Part shown: piece after piece, positions 9,577-18,777 of the stretch
How positions within the stretch are numbered: position 1 is the stretch's first letter
Layout of the letters: the number at the start of each line of letters is the position of its first letter
NCBI GenBank assembly: GCA_963704155.1
Contig: CAVPHF010000015.1
Location: forward strand, 20,204 to 84,203
Direction: 5' to 3'
From: Thiohalocapsa sp963704155
GTDB lineage: Bacteria; Pseudomonadota; Gammaproteobacteria; Chromatiales; Chromatiaceae
Length of the DNA stretch: 64,000 nucleotides
Program-made: the position numbers and the translations under genes
The notes under the pieces: generated by a model
What the model saw: the letters and a program-made list of their open reading frames with translations, nothing else
Database searches by the model: none
What the model was told of the DNA's origin: nothing

Positions 9577-11154
9577 ATGACGACGCTGAGCGACCTGGCC
9601 GAGACATCGCGTGTCTTGGCCGAGACGCGCTCTCGCACGGCCAAGATCGCACGGCTCGCTGCGCTGTTTCGGGCGTGCTCCGACGATGAGATTGGTCTGG
9701 CCGCGCTTTGGCTTACCGGCGAGACCGGCCGGCAACGGCTGGGTGTCGGCCCGGCACAGGTCGAGGCTGCAGCGCGCCTGGCGCCTGCCGCGGAGGCCCG
9801 CCTCGGGCTCCGCGAGACGGCCGAGCATCTCGCCGCAATAGCAGCCATCGACGGCAGCGGCAGCAAGGCACGTCGCGCACAGGCACTGTCGGCACTCTTT
9901 GCGGCGGCCAGCGTCGAGGAGCAGCGGTTCCTCGCGCGGCTTCTGCTCGGCGAGCTGCGTCAGGGCGCGCTGGCCGCGCTGGTCACGGACGCGCTGGCCG
10001 CGGCATTCGACATCCCTATTGCTAGCGTGCGACGGGCGCGGATGCTGCGCGGCGATATCGCCGAGCTGGCATCGATCGCGCGACGCGAGGGACGCGCCGG
10101 CCTCGACGCAATCGGGCTAGCGCTATTTCGGCCGGTGCAGCCGATGCTGGCGCAGCCGGCCGACGACCTGGAGCAGGCCCTTGGCTTGCTGCAACGGCCG
10201 ATTCTGGAGTACAAGCTCGACGGCGCGCGTGTACAGATTCACAAGTCGGGCGCCGAGGTGCGTATATTCAGCCGCCAAGGCAATGATGTGACGGCGGCGC
10301 TGCCAGAAATCGTTACCCGTGTCGCGGTACTGCCGGCCACCGAGCTGGTACTGGACGGAGAGACTTTGGCGCTGGCCGATGACGGCGGCCCACTGCCGTT
10401 TCAGACCACGATGCGGCGCTTCGGACGCCAAAGCGATGATCCCGAGCTGCGCAAGCGGCTGCCGCTCGCCCTCTACTGCTTCGACTGTCTCGCGCTGGCC
10501 GGCGAGACGCTGATCGACTCACCAACCAGCCGGCGCCATGGCGCCCTCGCCGAGGCACTGCCGCCGGACCTGATCATCCCGCGTATCGATGGCATCGATG
10601 CCGAGCGCGCCGCCGGCTTCCTGGCGCGGGCACTCGCCGCCGGCCACGAGGGACTGATGGCCAAACACCCGGAAGCGCCCTATGCCGCTGGCGGCCGCGG
10701 AGGCCACTGGCTCAAGATCAAACAGACGCAGACGCTGGACCTGGTGGTGCTGGCCGCGGAAGCGGGCAGCGGCCGGCGCAGCGGCTGGCTCAGCAACCTG
10801 CATCTGGGCGCGCGCGACGGCAGCGGCGGCTTCGTCATGCTCGGAAAGACCTTCAAGGGACTCACCGATCAGACGCTGATCTGGCAAACGGAGCAGCTTT
10901 CGGCACGCGAGATCGCCCGCGACGGCCAGGTCGTGCGGGTGCGCCCGGAACTGGTGGTCGAGATCGCGTTCAACGAACTGCAGCACAGCCGTCAGTATCC
11001 GGGCGGTCTGGCGCTGCGCTTTGCCCGCGTCAAGCGCTACCGCCCGGACAAGACGGCCGCCGACGCCGATCACATCGACAAGGTGCGCGCCATCTTCGAA
11101 CGCCAGGTCGCCTATCGCGAACGCGGCACGCGCAACTTGACAGATCGCGCCTGA
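9577..11154 (+). CDS. ATP-dependent DNA ligase
   Basis: 525 residues. The nucleotidyltransferase core contains motif I, EYKLDGARVQIH, with the predicted adenylated Lys at residue 213. It also has the FSRQG motif III region, LDGETLAL, GLMAKHPEAPY and a final LKIKQTQTLDLVVL motif. An N-terminal helical DNA-binding domain (about residues 1-190) resembles the long, archaeal-like bacterial ligases rather than LigD. The enzyme seals nicks using ATP and would act beside the housekeeping NAD-dependent LigA, presumably in repair. It stands between fpr and a photolyase gene; the helicase and exonuclease partners often found with such ligases are absent. Confidence 0.92.
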   Translation: MTTLSDLAETSRVLAETRSRTAKIARLAALFRACSDDEIGLAALWLTGETGRQRLGVGPAQVEAAARLAPAAEARLGLRETAEHLAAIAAIDGSGSKARRAQALSALFAAASVEEQRFLARLLLGELRQGALAALVTDALAAAFDIPIASVRRARMLRGDIAELASIARREGRAGLDAIGLALFRPVQPMLAQPADDLEQALGLLQRPILEYKLDGARVQIHKSGAEVRIFSRQGNDVTAALPEIVTRVAVLPATELVLDGETLALADDGGPLPFQTTMRRFGRQSDDPELRKRLPLALYCFDCLALAGETLIDSPTSRRHGALAEALPPDLIIPRIDGIDAERAAGFLARALAAGHEGLMAKHPEAPYAAGGRGGHWLKIKQTQTLDLVVLAAEAGSGRRSGWLSNLHLGARDGSGGFVMLGKTFKGLTDQTLIWQTEQLSAREIARDGQVVRVRPELVVEIAFNELQHSRQYPGGLALRFARVKRYRPDKTAADADHIDKVRAIFERQVAYRERGTRNLTDRA

Positions 11155-11165
11155 ATCGCAGCTCC

Positions 11166-12752
11166 ATGCGATCACTCCAGACTCGCCGCCTGCTGATCAT
11201 CCTCGGCGACCAACTGAGTCGCGACAACCCGGTGCTGTGCGACTGCGATCCCGCGCAGGACCTGGTCTGGATGTGCGAGGCCTCCGCCGAGGCGACACAT
11301 GTACCGTCGCACAAGGCGCGCACCGTGCTGTTCCTGTCCGCCATGCGTCACTTTCGCGACCGGCTCATCGATGACGGTCTGCGCGTGCGCTATCTGGCGC
11401 TGGACCAGCATCGGCATCCGACTCTGGCGGCGGCGCTGGCCGCGGACCTCAAGGCACTGGCGCCAATTCGTGTGTGCTTGACGCAGCCGGGGGAGTACCG
11501 GGTGCTGAGCGCGCTGCGCAACCTGTGTCGCGACGCGGGTGTCGCCTTGGACCTGTTCGATGATCCGCACTTTCTATGCTCACCAAGCGCCTTTGCAGGC
11601 TGGGCCGAGGGCCGAAAAGAACTGCGCCTGGAGCACTTCTACCGCTGGATCAGACGGCGCGACGCCGTGCTGATGGACGGCGCCGACCCCGTCGGCGGCG
11701 CCTGGAACTTCGACAAGGACAACCGGCAATCTTTCGGCCGCAAGGGTCCGGGCCTGCTAGAAGCACCACTCGGTTTCGCGCCGGACGCGATCACCAGCGA
11801 CGTCATGCGCCTAGTGCAGACGCGCTTTCCGCGGGCTCCAGGCAGCCTGGCGCTTTTCGACTGGCCGGTCACGGCCGAGCAAGCCGAGGCCGCGCTGGAT
11901 GACTTCATCCGCCATCGGCTCCCGGCCTTCGGGCCATTCCAGGACGCCATGTGGCGCGCCGAGCCGTTTCTGTACCACGCTCGGCTGTCGGCGGCACTGA
12001 ACCTGAAGCTGATCGATCCGCGCCGCGTTATCGATGCTGCCATCGCCGCCCATCGCGACGGGCAGGCGCCCATCGCGTCGGTCGAGGGCTTCGTACGTCA
12101 GATCATCGGCTGGCGCGAGTATGTGCGCGGCATCTATTGGCGCGAGATGCCGGGCTATCTCGAGCAGAACGCGCTGGCGGCGGACCAACCGCTGCCGGAA
12201 TTCTACTGGCATGGAGAGACCGACTACGCCTGCCTCGCCGCCGCCATCGGCCAGGTGGTCGAGCACGGCTATGGCCACCACATCCAGCGCTTGATGGTCA
12301 GTGGACTGTTCGCGCTACTGCTCGGCGTCGAGCCCAGGCGTGTCCACGAATGGTATCTGGCGATGTTCGTCGACGCGGTGGAATGGGTCGAGGCACCGAA
12401 CACGCTCGGCATGAGCCAGTTCGCGGACGGTGGCCTGCTCGCGAGCAAACCCTATGCCGCAAGCGGCGCCTACATCGCGCGCATGAGCAACTACTGCCGA
12501 CACTGCGCCTACGACCCGAAACAGTCGGTCGGCGACAAGGCCTGCCCCTTCACGACGCTGTTCTGGGACTTTCTCGCTCGCCACCGGCGGCGATTCGCCA
12601 ACCATCCGCGCACGGCGCTGATGTGGCGCAACTTAGCGCGTATGGACCCGGACAGGCTCAGCGCGATCCGCGATCGCGCCGGGCTATTGCGCGCGAGTCT
12701 GGCACCCGATGCCGCCTCTTCCGGGCCAAGCGTGACCGAAACATCCCCATAA
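11166..12752 (+). CDS. Iron-sulfur bacterial cryptochrome/(6-4) photolyase family protein
   Basis: 528 residues, 11 bases after the ligase gene. The N terminus (LLIILGDQLSRDNPVL) is typical of the deoxyribodipyrimidine photolyase-related FeS-BCP family. Four cysteines fit the [4Fe-4S] ligands of this family: Cys356 (DYACLA), Cys444 and Cys447 (YCRHC) and Cys460 (KACPF), with the spacing known for Agrobacterium PhrB. FAD-site elements such as GWREYVRGIYWREMP, GHHIQRLMVSG and the WVEAPNTLGMSQFADGG stretch are present. It should use blue light to repair (6-4) photoproducts. A signalling role is possible but less likely. Confidence 0.93.
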   Translation: MRSLQTRRLLIILGDQLSRDNPVLCDCDPAQDLVWMCEASAEATHVPSHKARTVLFLSAMRHFRDRLIDDGLRVRYLALDQHRHPTLAAALAADLKALAPIRVCLTQPGEYRVLSALRNLCRDAGVALDLFDDPHFLCSPSAFAGWAEGRKELRLEHFYRWIRRRDAVLMDGADPVGGAWNFDKDNRQSFGRKGPGLLEAPLGFAPDAITSDVMRLVQTRFPRAPGSLALFDWPVTAEQAEAALDDFIRHRLPAFGPFQDAMWRAEPFLYHARLSAALNLKLIDPRRVIDAAIAAHRDGQAPIASVEGFVRQIIGWREYVRGIYWREMPGYLEQNALAADQPLPEFYWHGETDYACLAAAIGQVVEHGYGHHIQRLMVSGLFALLLGVEPRRVHEWYLAMFVDAVEWVEAPNTLGMSQFADGGLLASKPYAASGAYIARMSNYCRHCAYDPKQSVGDKACPFTTLFWDFLARHRRRFANHPRTALMWRNLARMDPDRLSAIRDRAGLLRASLAPDAASSGPSVTETSP

Positions 12753-12821
12753 CGACCGTCCTTGCGCGCCGGCCGTTCGTGTTTCAATGGCGGCATCCGC
12801 ACTGATACGAGGAAGCCTGTC

Positions 12822-14063
12822 TTGGACTCTGACGTCATCGTCATCGGCGCTGGGCTCAGCGGCCTCGCGTGCGCGCTGCGCCTGCAACAGGCAGGCGTGA
12901 ACGCGAAGGTCATCGAGGCCGCGGAGCAGGTCGGCGGACGCATCGCCACGGATGAACGCGACGGCTTCCTGCTCGATCGGGGTTTCCAGGTCCTGCAGAC
13001 CTGGTATCCGGAGGCCCGTCACATGCTCGACTACGAGGCACTGGATCTGCGGCCTTTCTACCCTGGTGCGCTGGTTCGCGTCGGCGATGCCTTTCATCGC
13101 GTCAGCGACATCTGGCGCCATCCCGAGCGACTGCCGGAGATGCTGCTGTCGCCGATCGGCAGCATCGGCGACAAGCTGCGCTTGCTGGCGCTGCGGCGGC
13201 GGGCGTTGAAGGGCGGCATCCATGATCTCTACGCCCGGCCCGAGACCACGGCATTGGAGCTGCTGAGAGAACTCGGCTTCTCGCGACGCATGCAAGAGCG
13301 CTTCTTCAAGCCCTTCTTCGCCGGCGTCTTCTTCGAGCCGCAACTCAATGTCTCGAGCCGAGCCTTCGAGTTCGTGTTCCGCGCCTTCGCGCTTGGCGAT
13401 ACGGCGTTGCCGGCGCGCGGTATGACCCAGATTCCAATACAGCTCGCCGAGCGCCTGGTGCCGGACAGCATTGCCTGTGGACACCGCGCACAGCGCCTGT
13501 TGGACGGCCAGGTCGTACTCGAGAGCGGCGAACATCTTCGGGCGCGGGCAATCGTCGTCGCCACCGACGGTGACGCCGCGGCGCGTCTGCTCGGCACCCA
13601 ACCGAAACCGACGCGCGGCACCACCTGTTTGTACTTCGCCGCGCCGCGAGCACCGTTCCAGGGTCGCTATCTGGTGCTGAACGGCAACGGCAGCGGTATC
13701 GTCAACAGCCTGTTGTGCCCGAGCAATCTATCCTCTGCCTACGCACCGCCCAACCAGGCGCTCATCGCGGTCAATGTATTCGGCGCCGATGCCGATGCCG
13801 ATGTGGTCGAAGGCGCGGTAAGAACCGAGCTGCGCGCCTGGTACGGTGACGAGGTCGAAGGCTGGCACCGACTCGCGGTCTATCGACTACCGGCGGCACT
13901 GCCGGCGCAGCAGCCGCCGGTCGAGGCCCCAGCCCGCCCGTTGGAGATTCGGGACGGACTCTGGGTGAGCGGCGAATACGCGGCCCCGCCGTCCATCCAC
14001 TGGGCATTGGCGAGCGGAAATGCCACCGCCGCGGCCCTGATCGACAAACTTCGCGGTCATTGA
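12822..14063 (+). CDS. FAD-dependent oxidoreductase, amine-oxidase/phytoene-desaturase-like
   Basis: 413 residues from a TTG at 12822 with GAGGAAG 6 bases upstream; another in-frame TTG at 12762 has no such site. The dinucleotide-binding motif VIVIGAGLSGLACALRL starts at residue 4, followed by the FAD-contacting EAAEQVGGR. The C terminus has WVSGEYAAPPSIHWALASG, the usual second FAD segment of the amine oxidase superfamily. The substrate is unknown; relatives act on amines, protoporphyrinogen or carotenoids. It follows the photolyase gene after 69 bases, and such flavoproteins often accompany photolyases. Confidence 0.85.
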   Translation: MDSDVIVIGAGLSGLACALRLQQAGVNAKVIEAAEQVGGRIATDERDGFLLDRGFQVLQTWYPEARHMLDYEALDLRPFYPGALVRVGDAFHRVSDIWRHPERLPEMLLSPIGSIGDKLRLLALRRRALKGGIHDLYARPETTALELLRELGFSRRMQERFFKPFFAGVFFEPQLNVSSRAFEFVFRAFALGDTALPARGMTQIPIQLAERLVPDSIACGHRAQRLLDGQVVLESGEHLRARAIVVATDGDAAARLLGTQPKPTRGTTCLYFAAPRAPFQGRYLVLNGNGSGIVNSLLCPSNLSSAYAPPNQALIAVNVFGADADADVVEGAVRTELRAWYGDEVEGWHRLAVYRLPAALPAQQPPVEAPARPLEIRDGLWVSGEYAAPPSIHWALASGNATAAALIDKLRGH

Positions 14064-14352
14064 CGCGATCGCGACCCGTGCCGTTTGCTCAACCGGGGCC
14101 GAGCCCCACTGTTGAGCACCGCTTCGCCGCCCGCGGCCCTTCCCTGCGCTGTTACCATCGCCGCACCCGAGCAGTCTGGCAGCTAGGCCTGCAGGCGAGC
14201 GACGAAATACCGCAGTCAGCGAGATGGTTGCGGCGGTCTGACCGATCTTTTATGTTAGCCGCGCGGAGCACACCCCGGCTCCGCTTCTTGCTGGATCGAC
14301 CTACCCGAAGAACGGCCCCGAGAAAAGGGCCAATGAGACTGGAGCGACGCTG

Positions 14353-15021
14353 ATGTCCCTGACCCGTGTACTGCTCGCCGCGATGCTTGCGGCGCCCCTT
14401 GGCCTGCAGGCCTCGGCTGACGATAACGGCGCCGAGTTGGAGCCGGACCTGGAGGCCGGCAAGGTCATGTTCCGCCAGTGCGCTCTGTGCCACGGCCAGC
14501 ATGGTCAGGGTATCCTGGGTGGCAAGTATCCGCGTATCGCGGGCATGCCGGAATACTATCTGCTGAACGCGCTGAACGACTACAAGGCGGGCGAACGCGG
14601 TTACGACGCGATGGTGGTGGTCGGTGCACTGCAGACCGCCGATGATCAGGACCTACTCAACCTCGCCGCCTACATTTCCGATATCGATATCACACTCGAC
14701 GTGCCGGGCCCCGAGGATGGCAGTGCACGCAGCGGCAAGCGCACCTACAAGAGTGATTGCAAGACCTGTCACGGCCGCAAGGGCGAGGGTAAGTCGCGCA
14801 AGGAATCACCGCCGCTGCGCGGCCAATACCACGAGTACTTGATGCGCCAGATCGCGCTGTTCAAGAGCAATGAGCGCATCCACGCCGACGACCCGGAAGA
14901 CGAGACCTTTGTCGACTACGAGAACGAGGACCTTCTCGACATCATGGCATTCATCGCCACGCTAGACGACCTGGCCGATGACGCCGAAGATGAAGACGAA
15001 GATGACGGCGATAAAGATTGA
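14353..15021 (+). CDS. Diheme c4-type cytochrome c with acidic tail
   Basis: 222 residues. A signal peptide (about residues 1-22, ending ASA) exports it to the periplasm. Two heme c sites are present, CALCH near residue 38 and CKTCH near residue 137, each in its own cytochrome c domain (GKYPRIAGMPEYYLLNAL and SPPLRGQYHEYLMRQIALF give the c4/c553-like arrangement). The last 20 residues are almost all Asp/Glu, unusual for c4 and perhaps a docking surface or metal-binding tail. It heads a short plus-strand cluster with the DUF302 and DUF4124 genes. Confidence 0.9.
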   Translation: MSLTRVLLAAMLAAPLGLQASADDNGAELEPDLEAGKVMFRQCALCHGQHGQGILGGKYPRIAGMPEYYLLNALNDYKAGERGYDAMVVVGALQTADDQDLLNLAAYISDIDITLDVPGPEDGSARSGKRTYKSDCKTCHGRKGEGKSRKESPPLRGQYHEYLMRQIALFKSNERIHADDPEDETFVDYENEDLLDIMAFIATLDDLADDAEDEDEDDGDKD

Positions 15022-15103
15022 TTGACAGCCAAGGCGGCCGACGCCGCGCCCTCCCGATCAATCGACACCACCGCCGAACAGGCCCATGCAAGGAGTCAAT
15101 CCA

Positions 15104-15625
15104 ATGTCCAAGAAGAAACTCGCCATCGCCGCAGCGCTGATGATCGCCGTCCCGTTATTCGCGCCGCGGGTACTCGCCGCGCCGGAAGGCGTGCCCGACG
15201 TCACCATGTACGAGATCGGTCAAACCGTGCTCAAGATGGGCCTCGCCGAAGGCGTCACCCCCGATGCCGCCATCGAGGCGATGAACTCGAAGGCGGTCGA
15301 ACTCAACATGAAGCTGGTCGGCCATCAGAACGTCGGCGCCGAGCTCGAGGCGCGCGGCATCGAATCCCCCCGCCTCGAGATCTTCCAGTACTGCCGCCCC
15401 GAGGATGCGGTGAAGATGGTGCGCTTCAACACCATCTACGCGGCCTACATGCCGTGCCGTATCGCGCTGGTGCAGGACAGCGACGGCCGATATTGGCTGG
15501 AGATGCTGAACCTGGACATGATCATCAACGCCTACGACCTGCCGCCCGAACTCCAGGCCATCGCCATCACCATCAACGGCGAGATGCTGTCCATCATCAC
15601 GGCCGGTGCCACCGGCGCATTTTGA
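15104..15625 (+). CDS. Exported DUF302-domain protein
   Basis: 173 residues from ATG 15104, chosen because AGGAG at 15091-15095 lies 8 bases upstream; an in-frame ATG at 15086 lies before that site. A signal peptide ends near residue 25 (APRVLA). The mature part has the DUF302 fold signature ending EMLNLDMIINAYDLPPELQAIA, and two cysteines (YCRPEDA, MPCRIA). DUF302 proteins have no settled biochemical role. Lying 82 bases after a periplasmic diheme cytochrome, it may act in the same redox or sulfur-related process. Confidence 0.8.
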   Translation: MSKKKLAIAAALMIAVPLFAPRVLAAPEGVPDVTMYEIGQTVLKMGLAEGVTPDAAIEAMNSKAVELNMKLVGHQNVGAELEARGIESPRLEIFQYCRPEDAVKMVRFNTIYAAYMPCRIALVQDSDGRYWLEMLNLDMIINAYDLPPELQAIAITINGEMLSIITAGATGAF

Positions 15626-15651
15626 GGTGTTGCTGATCGAGTGTTGAAGCG

Positions 15652-16134
15652 ATGAAGACCCCTCGCGTGCTCTGCGCGCTCCTGCTGCTGACGCTCGGCG
15701 GCACAGCCGCTGCGCAAAAGGTGTACAAGAGCATTGATGCGGACGGCAACGTCATCTATTCGGCAAGCCCCCCGGCCAACGTCGCCCCCGACCGGGTTGA
15801 GCCGGTGCGGATCGATCCGCCGCCGGCAGAATCTGAGCAGCAGGCGGCACGGCAACGTCTGGAGTCGGCTCTGGATGGGTCCGGGGGCGGATCTGGGGGT
15901 GGGTCTGGGGACGAATCCGGGAGTGGACCGGGCCTAGGCGAGGATTCGGCCGAGGACCGGCGCAACCGAGCCGCCGATGCCCAGCCCGCCGAAGCGACCG
16001 CTCCCAACGCCGAGGCGCGCTTCCTCGAACGCAATCGTTCCAATAGCCGCGTCAGCCGCGGAGCCGGCGTTGGCGGCGGCCCGCAAAGCAGCCGCGGACC
16101 GGGAGAGCGCCCGGCCAGCCGCGACAGCCGCTGA
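15652..16134 (+). CDS. DUF4124-domain exported protein
   Basis: 160 residues. A signal peptide (RVLCALLLLTLGGTAAA) precedes a DUF4124 segment, VYKSIDADGNVIYSASPP, common in secreted gammaproteobacterial proteins. The remainder is low-complexity: Gly/Ser repeats around residue 80, then Arg/Glu/Ala-rich sequence to the end. It begins 26 bases after the DUF302 gene. Role unknown; the domain is thought to be a small periplasmic binding module. Confidence 0.8.
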   Translation: MKTPRVLCALLLLTLGGTAAAQKVYKSIDADGNVIYSASPPANVAPDRVEPVRIDPPPAESEQQAARQRLESALDGSGGGSGGGSGDESGSGPGLGEDSAEDRRNRAADAQPAEATAPNAEARFLERNRSNSRVSRGAGVGGGPQSSRGPGERPASRDSR

Positions 16135-16190
16135 CCTCATAGCCGGGCTGGCCGCAGCATTAGCCGGCACGGACGCCCAGGTTAGGTCGG

Positions 16191-17636
16191 TCAATCTTCG
16201 CGACGGCCTCCCCCCAGCAGCGCGGCCTGTTCGCGACCGCGGCCGCCGGCAGGATGGCGGTGGCGCTGGTTCGGCTGCGCCTCGCCGGGGCGGCGTCTCG
16301 GCTGCATGTGCCGGCTCTTTGCCCCCGCAGCACGCTGCTGCATAGGCCGGCCAGACTCCGACTCGCCCCCCGCGCCAGCCTGCTGCTGACGACCGGCAGC
16401 GGCTCGTCCCCGCGCGGCGGGTGCGTTGCGCGGTGCCGAGCGCATGTCGCCGCGGCCGCGCCGGCCGTTCTGTATCGGCTCGGGTGCGATGCTGGCGTCG
16501 GGCTGGTAGCCATCCACCACCTGCTTCGGGATCGCACGGCCGAGCACACGCTCAATATCACGCAGCAGCTTGAGCTCGTCGACGCAGACCAGCGAGATGG
16601 CCTCGCCGGCGTTGCCGGCTCGACCGGTGCGCCCGATGCGGTGGACATAGTCCTCCGGCACGTTGGGCAGCTCGTAGTTGACCACATGCGGCAGTTGATC
16701 GATGTCGAGCCCGCGCGCGGCGATGTCCGTCGCCACCAGGACGCGGACGTCGCCGCTCTTGAAACCGCCGAGCGCACGCGTGCGCGCCCCTTGGCTCTTG
16801 TTGCCATGGATGGCAGCGGCGCTGAGACCGTCCTGCTGGAGCTGCTCGGCCAGACGGTTGGCGCCATGCTTGGTGCGGGTGAAGACCAGCACCTGGCGCC
16901 AGTTACCGCGCCCGATCATCTGGCTCAGCAACTCGCGTTTACGGTGTTTGTCCACCGGGTGCACGGTCTGCTCTACACGCTCGGCGGCGGTATTGCGGCG
17001 AGCCACCTCGATCAGTTCGGGGCGGTTCAACAGTCGGTCGGCGAGCGCCTTGATCTCGCTGGAGAAGGTCGCAGAGAACAGCAGGTTCTGGCGCGCCGCG
17101 TTGTTCGGCAGCAGTGCCAGAACGCGGCGAATATCATGGATGAAGCCCATGTCCAGCATGCGGTCGGCCTCATCCAGCACGAGGATCTCGACCCGCGATA
17201 GGTCCAGCGTCCTCTGACCGGCATGGTCGAGCAGCCGGCCGGGCGTTGCGACCAGCACATCGACTCCGCGGCGCAGGCGGTCGATTTGAGGGTTGATCTT
17301 GACGCCACCGAAGACGACGGTGGAGTGCAGCGGCAGGTGGCGGCCGTAGACCTCGACGCTCTCCGCGACCTGAATGGCCAGTTCGCGGGTCGGCGTCAGC
17401 ACCAGCGCCCGGATTGGGCGCCCGCGCTGCTGAGTTCGGGTTTCCATCAGGCGCTGCAGCAGCGGCAGCGTGAATCCGGCAGTCTTACCAGTGCCAGTCT
17501 GGGCTCCGGCCATGACATCCTTGCCTTGCAGGATCAACGGGATCGCCTTTTGCTGTATGGGCGTAGCCTGGGTGTAGCCCTGCTCGCGCACGGCGCGCAG
17601 GAGCTCGGCCGATAGACCGAGGGTATCGAATGACAT
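16191..17636 (-). CDS. rhlE: DEAD-box RNA helicase, RhlE-like
   Basis: 481 residues from ATG 17636 (GGAG 9 bases upstream); a longer in-frame reading would add 39 non-family residues. Core motifs are intact: Q motif ATPIQQKAIP, Walker A AQTGTGKT, PTRELA, DEAD, SAT and HRIGRTGRAG. The C-terminal tail of about 110 residues is Arg/Gly/Gln-rich and probably binds RNA. The enzyme unwinds RNA in ribosome assembly or mRNA decay. RhlE fits best by core length and motifs; RhlB or SrmB are less likely. It is divergent from the yaiI-like gene. Confidence 0.9.
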   Translation of the reverse strand: MSFDTLGLSAELLRAVREQGYTQATPIQQKAIPLILQGKDVMAGAQTGTGKTAGFTLPLLQRLMETRTQQRGRPIRALVLTPTRELAIQVAESVEVYGRHLPLHSTVVFGGVKINPQIDRLRRGVDVLVATPGRLLDHAGQRTLDLSRVEILVLDEADRMLDMGFIHDIRRVLALLPNNAARQNLLFSATFSSEIKALADRLLNRPELIEVARRNTAAERVEQTVHPVDKHRKRELLSQMIGRGNWRQVLVFTRTKHGANRLAEQLQQDGLSAAAIHGNKSQGARTRALGGFKSGDVRVLVATDIAARGLDIDQLPHVVNYELPNVPEDYVHRIGRTGRAGNAGEAISLVCVDELKLLRDIERVLGRAIPKQVVDGYQPDASIAPEPIQNGRRGRGDMRSAPRNAPAARGRAAAGRQQQAGAGGESESGRPMQQRAAGAKSRHMQPRRRPGEAQPNQRHRHPAGGRGREQAALLGGGRRED

Positions 17637-18050
17637 CGGGAATGACTCCAGTGTTGCCCTCTTCGCTGCGGTGGTTGCGCGCGAGAGCCGGTCCGGGACG
17701 GATAATTGATTCAAGCGGGTGGCCCGAACCCGGAGAGGGAACAGGAGGGGCAAACGGCTCGAGTGACGCTTCGCGGCCGAGGTGGCCGCACTGGGTATCG
17801 ACCGACCGGATACCCGAAGGCGGGATAATACACCGATTGAGCATCGTCGTCAGGATTTTCCTCGTTGCGCGACAGATCGGGCGCGGCGAGATAGGCTTAG
17901 TGCAAGGGGGGCGAGGGACGAGGGCACTGAAGACGCGCCCTCGCCGCCCAGCACGCTCTTATCAACTCACTCTGATCAACTGAACGGTTGCACAACAATG
18001 CGCGCCGCCTTTCGCGGTCCGCGGCATCACGCAGCGAGGGTCACAGAGAT
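17637..18050. other. Divergent intergenic region with an inverted repeat
   Basis: 414 bases without a supportable gene. It must hold the outward promoters of the helicase and yaiI-family genes; I cannot place either confidently. An inverted repeat with arms GGCGAGGG (17910-17917) and CCCTCGCC (17938-17945) is present, with a 20-base loop, in a GC-rich stretch. Confidence 0.5.
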
Positions 18051-18500
18051 ATGCAGATTTGGGTCGATGCGGATGCCTGTCCGAATGTGATCAAGGACAT
18101 CCTGTTCAGGGCAGCAGAACGGGTTCAGGTGCGAGTGACATTGGTCGCGAACCAGCCCGTTCAGGTACCCGGCTCGCGGCACATCCGGACGGTGCAGGTC
18201 GGCTCCGGCTTCGATGTTGCGGACAATCACATCGCGCAGCACGCGAACGCGGGCGATCTCGTGATCACGGCCGACATTCCATTGGCGGCCGAGGTGATCG
18301 AAAAGGGCTGCCTGGCCCTGAACCCGCGCGGCGAGCAGTACAGCGAGGAGAACATCCGTCAGCGTCTGAATATGCGCGACTTCCTCGATACACTGCGCGG
18401 CAGCGGCATCAACACCGGCGGACCACCCGCGTTCAGCCAGGCCGACCGACAGGCGTTCGCCAACCAGCTCGACCGGTTGCTGGCGCGGCGGCCGAAATAG
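18051..18500 (+). CDS. yaiI: YaiI/YqxD (UPF0178, DUF188) family protein
   Basis: 149 residues from ATG 18051. The family signature IWVDADACPNVIKDIL opens the protein, followed by VGSGFDVADNHIAQHANAGDLVITADIPLAAEVIEKG and GPPAFSQADRQAFANQLDRLL. The conserved acidic residues resemble PIN-like nucleases, but the function is not established. Cytoplasmic, apparently monocistronic. Confidence 0.9.
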   Translation: MQIWVDADACPNVIKDILFRAAERVQVRVTLVANQPVQVPGSRHIRTVQVGSGFDVADNHIAQHANAGDLVITADIPLAAEVIEKGCLALNPRGEQYSEENIRQRLNMRDFLDTLRGSGINTGGPPAFSQADRQAFANQLDRLLARRPK

Positions 18501-18539
18501 GCAGGGGCAAGAGCCGGCGGCCGAAGACTAAGGCGATTA

Positions 18540-18571
18540 CCGGAACATCTCGGACCAGATGGCGCCGGATT
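18540..18571. repeat. Intergenic repeat, copy 1
   Basis: A 32-base segment similar to 46171-46204. Both begin CCGGAA and end GCGCCGGATT, with a shared ACCAGAT between, and differ by a few substitutions and two single-base gaps. Both lie in noncoding DNA just downstream of a gene. The rest of 18501-18777 holds nothing else I can support. Confidence 0.45.
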
Positions 18572-18777
18572 GAGGTTCGCCTTCTAAGGAGCACCGCCAG
18601 GAGCATAGCCGAGCGATGTGACTGGCGGTGCGACACGGAAGGCGGGCGTCAAGACAAGTCAGCTGGTATGAGATTTGACAGAAATCGCCTAAGGTAGTCG
18701 ACGGGGGCGGGACTGAGAACGAGGGACATTCGGTCGGGAAAGCACCCTGCATCGCCTTCCACCGTGTCCGGCACTCG

